NCBI GenBank assembly: GCA_964554365.1
Contig: CAZKOJ010000001.1
Span: 24,828-88,827 of the forward strand
Direction: 5' to 3'
DNA: 64,000 nt
Source of the DNA: Clostridium_AM sp964554365
GTDB taxonomy: Bacteria; Bacillota; Clostridia; Clostridiales; Clostridiaceae
Shown here: positions 16,913 to 25,316 of the stretch, piece by piece
Layout: every line of letters begins with the position of its first letter
Position numbering within the stretch: the stretch's first letter is position 1
The notes under the pieces: generated by a model
Seen by the model: the letters and a program-made list of their open reading frames with translations, nothing else
Told to the model about the DNA's origin: nothing
Databases searched by the model: none
Program-made: the position numbers and the translations under genes

Positions 16913-18220
16913 CTACAATATTAACATCTCTGGTTTCTCAATAAAGGCTTTAAGTTTTCCCAAGAATTGAGCTGCTACTGATCCATCTACTGCCCTATGA
17001 TCAGCAGTAAGGGATAAATTCATAAGAGGTTTTATAACTATTTCACCATTCTGAACTATTGGAGTTTCTGTAATTTTATTTACCCCTAGTATAGCAACCT
17101 CTGGCTGATTTATAATTGGAGAGAAATATTCTATGCCATACATTCCAAGATTAGTTATTGTAAATGTTCCACCTGTAATTTCATCAGGTTTAAGTTCATT
17201 CTTCTTTGCCTTATCAGCCAATTCTTTTATTGTTGTTGAAATTTCTTCTAATCCTTTTTCATCAGCATATTTAACTACTGGTACTACAAGTCCTTCATCT
17301 AAAGCTACCGCTATACCCATATTTACAAAGTTTCTTAAGATTAATTCATTTCCATCAACAGAACAATTAAGTAAAGGATACTGCAGCAATACCTTTGAAA
17401 CTATTTTCACTAGCAAATCTGTATAAGTTACTTTATGCACCTCTTTAAGAGCATCTTTAAATCTCTTTAAGTTAGTCATATCAACCTTTATGTCATATGT
17501 TACTGTTGGAGAAGTAATCCAGCTTTCATGCATTCTGGATGCAATTACCTTTCTCATTTGCGACATTTTGACTCTCTTTTCAAGATACTTGTCCTCTGAA
17601 TCCTTATTACATTTGCAAAGAGATAAAACATCCTCTTTCATTACTCTTCCATCTTTTTCGATTTTTGACAAATCAATATTTAATTCCTTTGCTATTTTGC
17701 TTGCCATTGGAGATGCCTTTATTTCATTTTTACTATTTTCAATATACTTTTCCACATCTTCAATTATTATTCTTCCCTGTGGACCTGTACCTTCAATTAA
17801 TGTAATATCTATATTATTTTCTAAAGCCATCTTCTTGGCAGGTGGAGAAGCTTTTATTCTTCCGCGTTCTCTCTCTGAACCTTTCACTTCTTTTACTTCT
17901 TTTTCCATTAATTTAGTATCCTTTTGCTCCACTGCTTCGCTATCTGATGAATAATCATTTAATAAAGAAGATATATCTTCATCAGCACTCCCTATAATTG
18001 CAACTGGCTTTAAACATTCAACTACATCTCCTTCCTCTACAAGTAATTTTCTCACTATTCCGTCATCACTTGATTCAAAATCATTGCTCAACTTCTCAGT
18101 GGATATCTCAAATAAAACCTCTCCTACTTTGATTTCGTCGCCCTCTTTTTTATTCCAACATACTAACGTACCTTCTTTCATCGTAAGTCCTAGTTTTGGC
18201 ATAACTATAATTTTTGCCAT
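16913..18220 (-). CDS. acoC: Acetoin dehydrogenase E2, dihydrolipoamide acetyltransferase
   Basis: A 435-residue E2 core that transfers the acetyl group from E1 to CoA. The N-terminal lipoyl domain contains the lipoylated lysine in EISTEKLSNDF (about residue 43). Two E3/E1-binding (peripheral subunit) domains follow in tandem: KASPPAKKMALENNIDITLI near 120 and KASPMASKIAKELNIDLSKI near 165. The C-terminal acyltransferase domain has the catalytic ADHRAVDGS. Most E2 proteins of this size carry one binding domain, so the duplication is noteworthy. It lies between acoX and lpdA and shares their transcript. Confidence 0.93.
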   Translation of the reverse strand: MAKIIVMPKLGLTMKEGTLVCWNKKEGDEIKVGEVLFEISTEKLSNDFESSDDGIVRKLLVEEGDVVECLKPVAIIGSADEDISSLLNDYSSDSEAVEQKDTKLMEKEVKEVKGSERERGRIKASPPAKKMALENNIDITLIEGTGPQGRIIIEDVEKYIENSKNEIKASPMASKIAKELNIDLSKIEKDGRVMKEDVLSLCKCNKDSEDKYLEKRVKMSQMRKVIASRMHESWITSPTVTYDIKVDMTNLKRFKDALKEVHKVTYTDLLVKIVSKVLLQYPLLNCSVDGNELILRNFVNMGIAVALDEGLVVPVVKYADEKGLEEISTTIKELADKAKKNELKPDEITGGTFTITNLGMYGIEYFSPIINQPEVAILGVNKITETPIVQNGEIVIKPLMNLSLTADHRAVDGSVAAQFLGKLKAFIEKPEMLIL

Positions 18221-18252
18221 AAATACTCCCCCCTTTTTTAATATCTTTAAAA

Positions 18253-19251
18253 CTAATGTATTTTAAAAAAACCCCTTTTTTGAGCTAGTTCTAATGTATT
18301 TATGATATCAACCCGCAGCGGACCATTCCTTGTTATTTTAAAAACAAATCTTTCGCCAGCTTTAAAGGTAATTTCCCGCTCTCCGTCTAAAGCAATGGTT
18401 CCGCCTTCTTTACTAATAAATTCATACTCATCATTAAGATTAATTATATCCACATCTCCTATATAAATAGGTGTTATAATTCCAGCTGCAACTGGTGCAA
18501 TAATTTTGTGTTTATTATTTGTTAAGTCAACACTTGCTCCAAAGTCATCATTTTTGCTCACAATCATTTTGCATCCAACAATAGCAGAAAAACCTATTGA
18601 TGCAGGATGTGCTTTTGAAACAATAATCTTTAATATATCCTCAACATTCCATATAGCTTTACTTCCAATATATAAATTCTTTGAAATTACTACATCTACT
18701 AAAGCCATATCTATTAATTTTTCATCTTTATAAATCTCAATTCTTTTATCCTTAAAACATATTTTATTTATATCAAATTTCTTGGAGGCAATTACTCCTG
18801 CTGCCATACCTGCTACTGTTCCTTCTATCATCTCAGGATAAGCATTATTTGTACCTGTGGACAGTGCTATTATCGGTGTATTCTTTATAATCTTAGCTAC
18901 AGCCCTACTTGTTCCATCTCCTCCTAGAACAACAATACAGTCTACTTCTAGTTCTTCCATTTTTTTAGTTGCATTTATAGTGTCCTCTAAAGTACCAGTG
19001 ATTCGTATATCTAAAATAGTTACTTTAGCTGTAAGCTCCCCCAAGGTTAATAAGTTATCTTCAACTTTATATCCGATTTGATATATATCAGGCATAATAT
19101 AAACATTGCTTACACCACATGCTTGAGCGGCAAGAATTATTCTTTCAACTATATTTACCTTTTCATTATTGTCAACTGTTGTAGCGTGAGATACAAGTCG
19201 TCTAATATCTTTACCAGAGGATGGATTGGCTATAATTCCAATTTTATTCAT
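18253..19251 (-). CDS. acoX: AcoX, NAD kinase-like acetoin catabolism protein
   Basis: A 332-residue protein with a diacylglycerol/NAD kinase-like fold. The N-terminus has NKIGIIANPSSGKDIRRLV and the nucleotide site VVLGGDGTSRAV, then LSTGTNNAYPEM. AcoX genes occur in many acetoin operons, but their reaction is unsettled. The ATG at 19251 is chosen because GGTGAGG lies six bases before it; the GTG four codons earlier is within that ribosome binding site. A 175-bp gap holding strong palindromes separates it from acoB, yet the gene order supports a single operon. Confidence 0.88.
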   Translation of the reverse strand: MNKIGIIANPSSGKDIRRLVSHATTVDNNEKVNIVERIILAAQACGVSNVYIMPDIYQIGYKVEDNLLTLGELTAKVTILDIRITGTLEDTINATKKMEELEVDCIVVLGGDGTSRAVAKIIKNTPIIALSTGTNNAYPEMIEGTVAGMAAGVIASKKFDINKICFKDKRIEIYKDEKLIDMALVDVVISKNLYIGSKAIWNVEDILKIIVSKAHPASIGFSAIVGCKMIVSKNDDFGASVDLTNNKHKIIAPVAAGIITPIYIGDVDIINLNDEYEFISKEGGTIALDGEREITFKAGERFVFKITRNGPLRVDIINTLELAQKRGFFKIH

Positions 19252-19263
19252 ACACAACCTCAC

Positions 19264-19425
19264 CTAATTGTGGGAGGTCTACTTCCCCCCATTAAAATTG
19301 AAGCAAGATCTTAATTCAGATGGGGATTCCTTTACCCCATCTGAATTTTAGAACTGCGAATGCATGGCTTACTTGGCGTTGAACTCCCACTTGAAGAAGT
19401 GGGAGACTTACGCCAAGTTAGTCAG
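19264..19425. other. Palindrome-rich element inside the aco operon (IS200/IS605- or omega-RNA-like?)
   Basis: Between acoB and acoX lie two strong stems. One pairs ATTCAGATGGGG (about 19314-19326) with CCCCATCTGAAT. The other is nested, with ACTTGGCGT pairing ACGCCAAGT and an inner CTCCCACTT pairing AAGTGGGAG (about 19370-19418). A further GGGAGG/CCCCCC stretch lies near 19272-19291. The inner hairpin is reminiscent of right ends of IS200/IS605 elements and their guide-like RNAs. No transposase or TnpB gene is present. It could also be an mRNA processing or stability element tuning acoX against acoB. Confidence 0.45.
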
Positions 19426-19426
19426 G

Positions 19427-20398
19427 TTAAAATAATTTTTTAACGCCATTAACTATATCATTGGAATTAGGAAGTACGAAATTCTCAAGGATTGGTGAAA
19501 ATGGTATTGGAGTATTAAGTGCTCCAATTCTAACAACAGGTGCATCAAGGTAATCAAAAATTTCTTCACTTATGGTAGCAGAAATTTCACCACCATATCC
19601 CCCTCTTTTATTTTCTTCTGTAACAACTAACACTTTGTTAGTCTTCTTTACAGAATTAAATATAGTTTCTTTATCTAATGGGAATAATGTTCTTGGATCT
19701 ACTACCTCTGCTTCAATACCTTCCTTTGAAAGCTGCTGTGCAGCTTTTAAGGCTTCATGAACCATTTTACCTGTAGCTATAATAGTAATATCTTTTCCTT
19801 CTTTCTTTATATCAGCCACTCCAAATGGTATTGGTTTAATGTCATCTGGTACTTCACCTTTTAAGCCGTAGATTCCTTTATGTTCTATAAATGCAACAGG
19901 ATTGTCATCGTCTATAGCTGTAAGCATTAATCCTGCTGCATCAGCTGGAGTTGATGGATAAACAACCTTAAGTCCTGGTACATGTGTAAGCCAAGCTTCT
20001 AAGGATTGTGAATGTTGAGCAGCAGCTGATAGTCCACCACCACCAGGCAATCTAACAACCATTGGAATACTTATTTTTCCTCCAAACATATATCTAAGCT
20101 TTGCAGCCTGATTAACTAGCATATCCATTGCAACTGTAACAAAATCTCCCATCATTATTTCTGCAATTGGCTTTAATCCTGTAGCAGCTGCTCCTATAGC
20201 ACATCCAACTATTGCTCCTTCAGATATTGGAGTATCTCTTACTCTTTTATCACCAAATTCTGAATGAAGTGTTCCTGTTAATCCAAAACATCCTCCAAAA
20301 GCTCCTACGTCTTCTCCCAATATTAAGACATTTTCATCTTCCTTCATTTTAATTCTCATTGCTTCTCTTATAGCTTCCATATAAGTCATATTTTTCAT
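19427..20398 (-). CDS. acoB: Acetoin dehydrogenase E1 beta subunit
   Basis: A 323-residue beta subunit of the thiamine-diphosphate E1 heterotetramer. It starts TYMEAIREAMRIKMKEDENV and has LILGEDVGAFGG (the Glu of the cofactor activation network), RVRDTPISEGAIVG and the C-terminal transketolase domain (VVDPRTLFPLDKETI). The start lies one base after the acoA stop, with GAGGAGGTAAGG inside acoA, so expression is coupled. With acoA it cleaves acetoin to acetaldehyde and an enzyme-bound acetyl group. Confidence 0.95.
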   Translation of the reverse strand: MKNMTYMEAIREAMRIKMKEDENVLILGEDVGAFGGCFGLTGTLHSEFGDKRVRDTPISEGAIVGCAIGAAATGLKPIAEIMMGDFVTVAMDMLVNQAAKLRYMFGGKISIPMVVRLPGGGGLSAAAQHSQSLEAWLTHVPGLKVVYPSTPADAAGLMLTAIDDDNPVAFIEHKGIYGLKGEVPDDIKPIPFGVADIKKEGKDITIIATGKMVHEALKAAQQLSKEGIEAEVVDPRTLFPLDKETIFNSVKKTNKVLVVTEENKRGGYGGEISATISEEIFDYLDAPVVRIGALNTPIPFSPILENFVLPNSNDIVNGVKKLF

Positions 20399-20399
20399 A

Positions 20400-21380
20400 T
20401 TACCTTACCTCCTCTTTTATGTCACTATAGACATCTTCAACTGCTACTTCCAATTGTGGCTGAGGACTGTTATCTGCAAATTCTACAGCTTCTTTAATTT
20501 GATTATCAATATCAGCTTGTACTTCTTTTATTCCATCTTCGCTTAAAATTCCATTTTCAAGTATATGTTTTTCAAACCTTGGTATAGGATCTTTTTTTAT
20601 CCATTCTTCCTGTTCTTCCTTTGGTTTATATGTGCCAGGATCTCCTTCAAAGTGGCCTCTTTGCCTATAAGTCTTGCATTCTACTATTGTTGGTCCCTTA
20701 CTTTCTCTTGCTCTTTTTATCCCCTCCGCTGATGCTTCATAAACTGCAAAAACATCATTTCCATCAACTACAACTCCAGGAACATTATAGGCTACTCCTC
20801 TATCCGCTACATCCTTAATTGCCTGATGTCTCTTCTGGCTTGTTGATATTCCATATCCATTATTTTCACATACAAATACAATTGGTAGTTTCCATACGCT
20901 GGCCATGTTCAATGCTTCATGAAATGTCCCCTGATTTGTAGATGCATCTCCAAAGAAACATATACAAACTTGATTAGTTCCTTTGTATTGTGCACTTAAA
21001 CCTGCTCCTAATGCTAGATCGTGACCAGCACCTACTATCCCATTTGCTCCTAGGATACCTTTTGTGGCATCTGCTATATGCATTGAGCCACCTCTTCCTT
21101 TACAATAGCCTGTTGCTTTTCCAAAAAGCTCTGCCATCATAAATTTTAAATTTCCACCCTTTGCAACTATGTGACCATGACCTCTATGAGTACTTGTTAT
21201 ATAATCGTTATCATTCAAATTAGCACAAACACCCGTTGCCACAGCTTCTTCACCTATATAAAGATGAATAAATCCTGGAATTCTTCCTTCCGCAGAAGCA
21301 TTCACAGCAACGTCCTCAAATTTTCTTATTTTTAACATAGTTTTGTACATATCAATTACTTTACTATTTGATATATTCAA
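20400..21380 (-). CDS. acoA: Acetoin dehydrogenase E1 alpha subunit
   Basis: A 326-residue E1 alpha subunit. The thiamine-diphosphate motif is present as FFGDASTNQGTFHEALN followed by CENNGYGIS. The preceding HRGHGHIVAKG and KGRGGSMH are conserved in this family. The start is TTG (21380) behind GGGGGGAATAATA. It is the first gene after the sigma-54 promoter near 21490 and leads the acoA-acoB-acoX-acoC-lpdA operon for acetoin use. Confidence 0.95.
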   Translation of the reverse strand: MNISNSKVIDMYKTMLKIRKFEDVAVNASAEGRIPGFIHLYIGEEAVATGVCANLNDNDYITSTHRGHGHIVAKGGNLKFMMAELFGKATGYCKGRGGSMHIADATKGILGANGIVGAGHDLALGAGLSAQYKGTNQVCICFFGDASTNQGTFHEALNMASVWKLPIVFVCENNGYGISTSQKRHQAIKDVADRGVAYNVPGVVVDGNDVFAVYEASAEGIKRARESKGPTIVECKTYRQRGHFEGDPGTYKPKEEQEEWIKKDPIPRFEKHILENGILSEDGIKEVQADIDNQIKEAVEFADNSPQPQLEVAVEDVYSDIKEEVR

Positions 21381-21481
21381 TATTATTCCCCCCCATCATT
21401 TTCTTTCAATCCCTACCTGAATACATGCTATTACAAGCCTTCTAATATAACACGCCTCCTTTTCTTTTACTATTATTAATT

Positions 21482-21497
21482 AGCAAAAGACGTGCCA
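21482..21497 (-). promoter_or_regulatory. Sigma-54 (-24/-12) promoter of the aco operon
   Basis: On the minus strand the site reads TGGCACGTCTTTTGCT, an exact match to the sigma-54 consensus TGGCACGNNNNTTGCW with GG and GC ten bases apart. It lies about 100 bp before the acoA start, and the next gene upstream encodes a sigma-54 activator. Confidence 0.9.
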
Positions 21498-21560
21498 ATA
21501 CTTAATTCAATAAAAATCCTTAGATTGCTAATATCAATTTTATTTAAAGTTCATTTTGGG

Positions 21561-21613
21561 AAAAAAGAAAGTGCCAAAGTGGGAATTTTCAGTTATTTTT
21601 CCCATTTTGGCAC
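21561..21613 (-). terminator. Terminator of acoR overlapping its stop codon
   Basis: GTGCCAAAATGGGAA and TTCCCACTTTGGCAC form a 15-bp stem with one mismatch, followed on the minus strand by TTTCTTTTTT. The stem overlaps the last codons of acoR. Its palindromic shape and position about 75-120 bp upstream of the sigma-54 promoter also allow a second role as an AcoR enhancer site. Confidence 0.7.
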
Positions 21614-23548
21614 TGTGCTCAATTCATATTTTTTGATTTTTCTGTAAAATGTAGACTTTCCAATACCGATAAGTTTACTTGCCTTAACAACATTTCCATC
21701 GCAATATTCTAAGGCTTTAACAATCAAGTCTTTTTCAATTTTATCTAACTTATCAAGTCTAAAACCGTTGTCATTAGGTATATCTATGTTTTCTTCAAAA
21801 TTATCATTAATATATTCAGGTACAAACAAGTAAGAAATGATATCATTTTTTGATAGGTAATATGCCCTTTGAATAACATTTTCTAATTCTCTAACATTTC
21901 CCGGCCAATTATGTTTTTTAATAGAATTAATGAATTCTTTATCATAAAACTTCTTTGTTCCAGAATTTTTATCATTTAGCCTCTGTAAAAAAAACTCTGC
22001 ATAAAGTTCAACATCTTCTGGACGTTCTCTAAGTGGAATTAACTTTATATTAAATACATTTATTCTATAGTACAGATCACCCCTAAAATTATTTGCTTGA
22101 ATCTCGTTGTATAAATTTCTATTTGTTGCAGCTATAACCCTTACATCTAGGTTTCTTTCGTACTTTCCACCAATTCTTGTTATGGTGTGGTTATCTAAAA
22201 CTCTAAGCAGCTTAGATTGAATTTCTAGTGGCAATTCTCCAATTTCATCTAAAAAAATTGTTCCTGTGTTTGCAAGTTCGAACTTTCCAGGGCGGCCTTC
22301 CTTAGAAGCTCCAGTAAATGAACCTTTTTCATATCCGAAGAGCTCACTTTCTACTAAGTCCTTTGGTAATGCAGCACAATTTATTGCTACAAATGGTCCA
22401 TTAAGTCTATTACTAGCATTATGAATAGAATGTGCGAATAATTCCTTACCAGTTCCACTTTCCCCAGTAATTAACACAGTACAATCATAGGCTGCAATAT
22501 TTTTAGCTTCTTGAACAATAGATATCATTTTGGAATTATTAGTTATTATGTTATCGAAAAAATATTTTGAGGAAAATCCTGCTATTTTATTAACCACATG
22601 CCGTAAACTATCAACTTTCTTAGCAAGAATTACAAAACCTATATGCTTTTTCTCATTTTGTACTGGGGTAACACTTATATTGCATTCTAATCTACGATTA
22701 TCTAAGTACAGACTAACTTCTCTATAGTTAATTTTACTGCTCTGACTAAAATTATTTATATCTTTAATTATGTCTGTTAGCAAGACTTTTATATCAATTT
22801 CATGCAGTCGCTGTTGAGATATATTTAATATTTCACACATTTTTAAATTAAAATCTTTTACGATAAAATCATTATCTATAACTAAGATTCCATCATCGAT
22901 AGAATTAAACGCTGTTTCTGCCCACTTTCTATGCTCAATTATTGAAAATTGTTTTTGTATAGCATTTGCAGCTTCAACAACTATTCCAAGGGTATGTGAA
23001 TGAAAATCATAGAAATGGCCGGACAAGTCAATGATACCTATAATCTTTCCCTTATCATCATGTATTGGTGCAGCAGAACAAGTCCATCCATGTTGTTTTT
23101 TACAATAATGCTCTGCGCCTAAGGTTTGAAGTGGTTTATCTAGATAAAGGCATGTCCCTATGGCATTTGTACCTACATTTTCTTCTTGCCACTTACACCC
23201 TTTTAGGAAATTTAGCTTTCTGTTCTTTTCCATTATTTTTTCATTACCAATAACTTCAAGAACTACTGCATTCTCATCCGTTAATATTATGGAGTAGTCT
23301 GTTTCTTTTAAAAGTTTAAATATATCCAACATTATAGGTATTGCTATTTCAATAAGCTCCTTATGTTCATCTAATATTTTATTAAATTCCTCGTTATCTA
23401 TCTCTTTGCCTTTTCTATTATTTATATCCACCTTATATTTTTTACATCTAATCCAGGAATCCAGAATATCTTGCCTTATACCTTTAGGTACTTTGTTTTC
23501 TTCTACGAATTCCTTCCATTCGCTTTCAATTTTTGAGACGTCAATCAC
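21593..23548 (-). CDS. acoR: AcoR-type sigma-54-dependent transcriptional activator
   Basis: A 651-residue activator. The N-terminal GAF-like sensor domain spans about residues 60-200 and a PAS region about 210-315. The AAA+ core has Walker A GESGTGKE at 362-369, the sigma-54 contact loop GSFTGA at 409-414 and FLDEIGELP at 432-440. A Fis-type helix-turn-helix is at the end (VVKASKLIGIGKSTFYRKI). The GTG start follows GGAAGGTGATG. It is upstream of and in the same direction as acoA, but separated by a terminator. It presumably senses acetoin and drives the sigma-54 promoter. Confidence 0.93.
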   Translation of the reverse strand: MIDVSKIESEWKEFVEENKVPKGIRQDILDSWIRCKKYKVDINNRKGKEIDNEEFNKILDEHKELIEIAIPIMLDIFKLLKETDYSIILTDENAVVLEVIGNEKIMEKNRKLNFLKGCKWQEENVGTNAIGTCLYLDKPLQTLGAEHYCKKQHGWTCSAAPIHDDKGKIIGIIDLSGHFYDFHSHTLGIVVEAANAIQKQFSIIEHRKWAETAFNSIDDGILVIDNDFIVKDFNLKMCEILNISQQRLHEIDIKVLLTDIIKDINNFSQSSKINYREVSLYLDNRRLECNISVTPVQNEKKHIGFVILAKKVDSLRHVVNKIAGFSSKYFFDNIITNNSKMISIVQEAKNIAAYDCTVLITGESGTGKELFAHSIHNASNRLNGPFVAINCAALPKDLVESELFGYEKGSFTGASKEGRPGKFELANTGTIFLDEIGELPLEIQSKLLRVLDNHTITRIGGKYERNLDVRVIAATNRNLYNEIQANNFRGDLYYRINVFNIKLIPLRERPEDVELYAEFFLQRLNDKNSGTKKFYDKEFINSIKKHNWPGNVRELENVIQRAYYLSKNDIISYLFVPEYINDNFEENIDIPNDNGFRLDKLDKIEKDLIVKALEYCDGNVVKASKLIGIGKSTFYRKIKKYELSTVPKWEK

Positions 23549-23708
23549 AATTCATCACCTTCCCTAGTTGTATTTAAATGTTGTATTGAGCTTCTCCAAG
23601 GTGTAAAAGTAACAATTGATAACAAGAAATGTATATAAGACAGTAAAAGTATACTAATTAAAAATTACGTGATTATTTAGAAAATTAATTCATTTTTATT
23701 GTAATTTT

Positions 23709-23736
23709 ATTATATCATAGGCTAATAAATAATCAA
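23709..23736 (-). promoter_or_regulatory. Possible sigma-A promoter of acoR
   Basis: The minus strand reads TTGATT, a 16-bp spacer, then TATAAT, about 160 bp before the acoR start. The hexamers fit a vegetative promoter, but the region is AT-rich, so chance matches are likely. Confidence 0.4.
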
Positions 23737-23779
23737 AAAATAAATCCATTTCTACTTTTAGTTCATATATATTCTAAAT

Positions 23780-23878
23780 ATTTTAAAAAACCATAAGCAG
23801 ATTAATTGGTTAAAAATCCGCCTACAGTTTTTATTTAATAGAAAACGTAATAATCTAAGTTGCACCACCATAAAAAGC
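23780..23878 (-). repeat. Repeat family copy 5 (hairpin form)
   Basis: The hairpin 23786-23833 is the most diverged copy. At stem position 3 a G-C pair is replaced on both arms by A-T, and all other mismatches are G-U on the minus strand. The conserved tail continues to CTAAGTTGCACCA. It lies just downstream of the kinase-like gene and probably ends its transcript. Confidence 0.75.
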
Positions 23879-23888
23879 TTGTTTTCTC

Positions 23889-25118
23889 TTATACAACAGC
23901 TAATTTTGGCATACTTCTTAGACTAATTGGTTGTAGATTAATAAATACATTTTCCTTTTCTTGATTTATCCAATTGAAAATCATACATGAATCTAATCTA
24001 GGATTAAACATGTTCACTGCTTCATCTTTAAGAAAGCTTCTTAAATTGTACGCTGCATATATAAAAGCTGCCTTCTTCTTATTAATATCTATGTACTTTC
24101 TCATATTAATTAATCCAGAAGCAATACCTGCTAAATAGAATGATGGGTTATATAAACTATTACGACTATCGGAAACGATTAATTTAACATTTTCTCTAAG
24201 CTTATACATGAGCTGTCTTAAAAGACTCATACCTCTTCCTTGAGGAATTTCCACTTCAGTTATTCCTTCACTTAAACTTTCAGAAACTTTACTCCATAAC
24301 TCTCTATCAGATTCTTTTTGAATTTGTAAATAATCTCCTATGGTAATTGATTCAAGATATCTTAAATCATGAAATACGTTACAATCTTCAATTAAATCGC
24401 AAAAATCAATTAACATAGGTTTATCTTCAGTTATAATAATGTTATCCCCTTGTAAATCCCCATGGGCATATGAAGTAAGGCAGGTTACCTTTAAATCATT
24501 CCAAACATGTTCATTATTAAAAAAATAATATGGATTGGGCAATATTACATCTGTGCCATCTAAAGATATCCATTTTATAGATTTATCTACCCCTATAGCT
24601 TCAAAAGCATCCACATATTTGCTGTCCATATATCTATATGAAAGTTCACTTTTAACAATATCCTCTGGAGACATATACTTCTTTTTATGTTCTTTGTTCC
24701 AACTAAATAAAAATTTAGTTATTTTTGAAATTATGTTGTTCTTAAATTCATCTTCATTAAGTACCTTATCTAAAAATGTTTCACTTTTATAAATATCATC
24801 ACCTGCTAAATCATATAAGTTAACATATAAGGTATCCTTGCTTTTATTTTTTAACTCATAACTGGTTATAAGTTTAGCAATATACTTATGCATATTATTT
24901 TTTACAGCTAGCTCATATCCTTTATGGAATACTTCTGCTTCATTACTGCTGGTTATCTTTAGAATTCCTACCTTATTATCATTTCCATATTCAACCATAT
25001 ATACGGCTGCGCCAGACCTTCCACTGTTAAATTTTTTTAATATTTCAACCGGAGCAATTTTATCCTTAATATTCTTACTTATGTTATTAATTTCATCTAA
25101 TATACATATAACATCCAT
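23889..25118 (-). CDS. Aminoglycoside phosphotransferase/protein kinase-like protein
   Basis: A 409-residue protein with a kinase-like core. The catalytic loop is YAHGDLQGDNIII with the Asp and Asn, and the metal site is LIDFCDL, matching the APH/choline-kinase class. The N-terminal GRSGAAVYMVEYG resembles a glycine-rich loop, and VGILKIT holds the candidate ATP-binding lysine. No signal peptide or membrane helix is seen. The substrate is unknown; resistance, small-molecule and protein kinases are all possible. It starts after GATGGAGGAGTAG and is monocistronic, ending in a repeat-family hairpin. Confidence 0.7.
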   Translation of the reverse strand: MDVICILDEINNISKNIKDKIAPVEILKKFNSGRSGAAVYMVEYGNDNKVGILKITSSNEAEVFHKGYELAVKNNMHKYIAKLITSYELKNKSKDTLYVNLYDLAGDDIYKSETFLDKVLNEDEFKNNIISKITKFLFSWNKEHKKKYMSPEDIVKSELSYRYMDSKYVDAFEAIGVDKSIKWISLDGTDVILPNPYYFFNNEHVWNDLKVTCLTSYAHGDLQGDNIIITEDKPMLIDFCDLIEDCNVFHDLRYLESITIGDYLQIQKESDRELWSKVSESLSEGITEVEIPQGRGMSLLRQLMYKLRENVKLIVSDSRNSLYNPSFYLAGIASGLINMRKYIDINKKKAAFIYAAYNLRSFLKDEAVNMFNPRLDSCMIFNWINQEKENVFINLQPISLRSMPKLAVV

Positions 25119-25316
25119 AATTATCTACTCCTCCATCACACCAATATAAGCATTTATATTTATATTATAAAAGATATCAATAAACAAAGCATTAATAAAC
25201 AATGAACAATTTATTAAATCGTAAAATATATTATGTTATGAGTTATATTATACTCCATTTCATTTTGAATTAAGTTATTGAATGACGCTTTTCTATAGCT
25301 GAAATTCCTATTCTTA

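Noticed and set aside
17490..17954. Plus-strand 154-codon frame
   Set aside because: It is antisense to acoC, which has clear lipoyl and binding domains; composition is that of a shadow frame.
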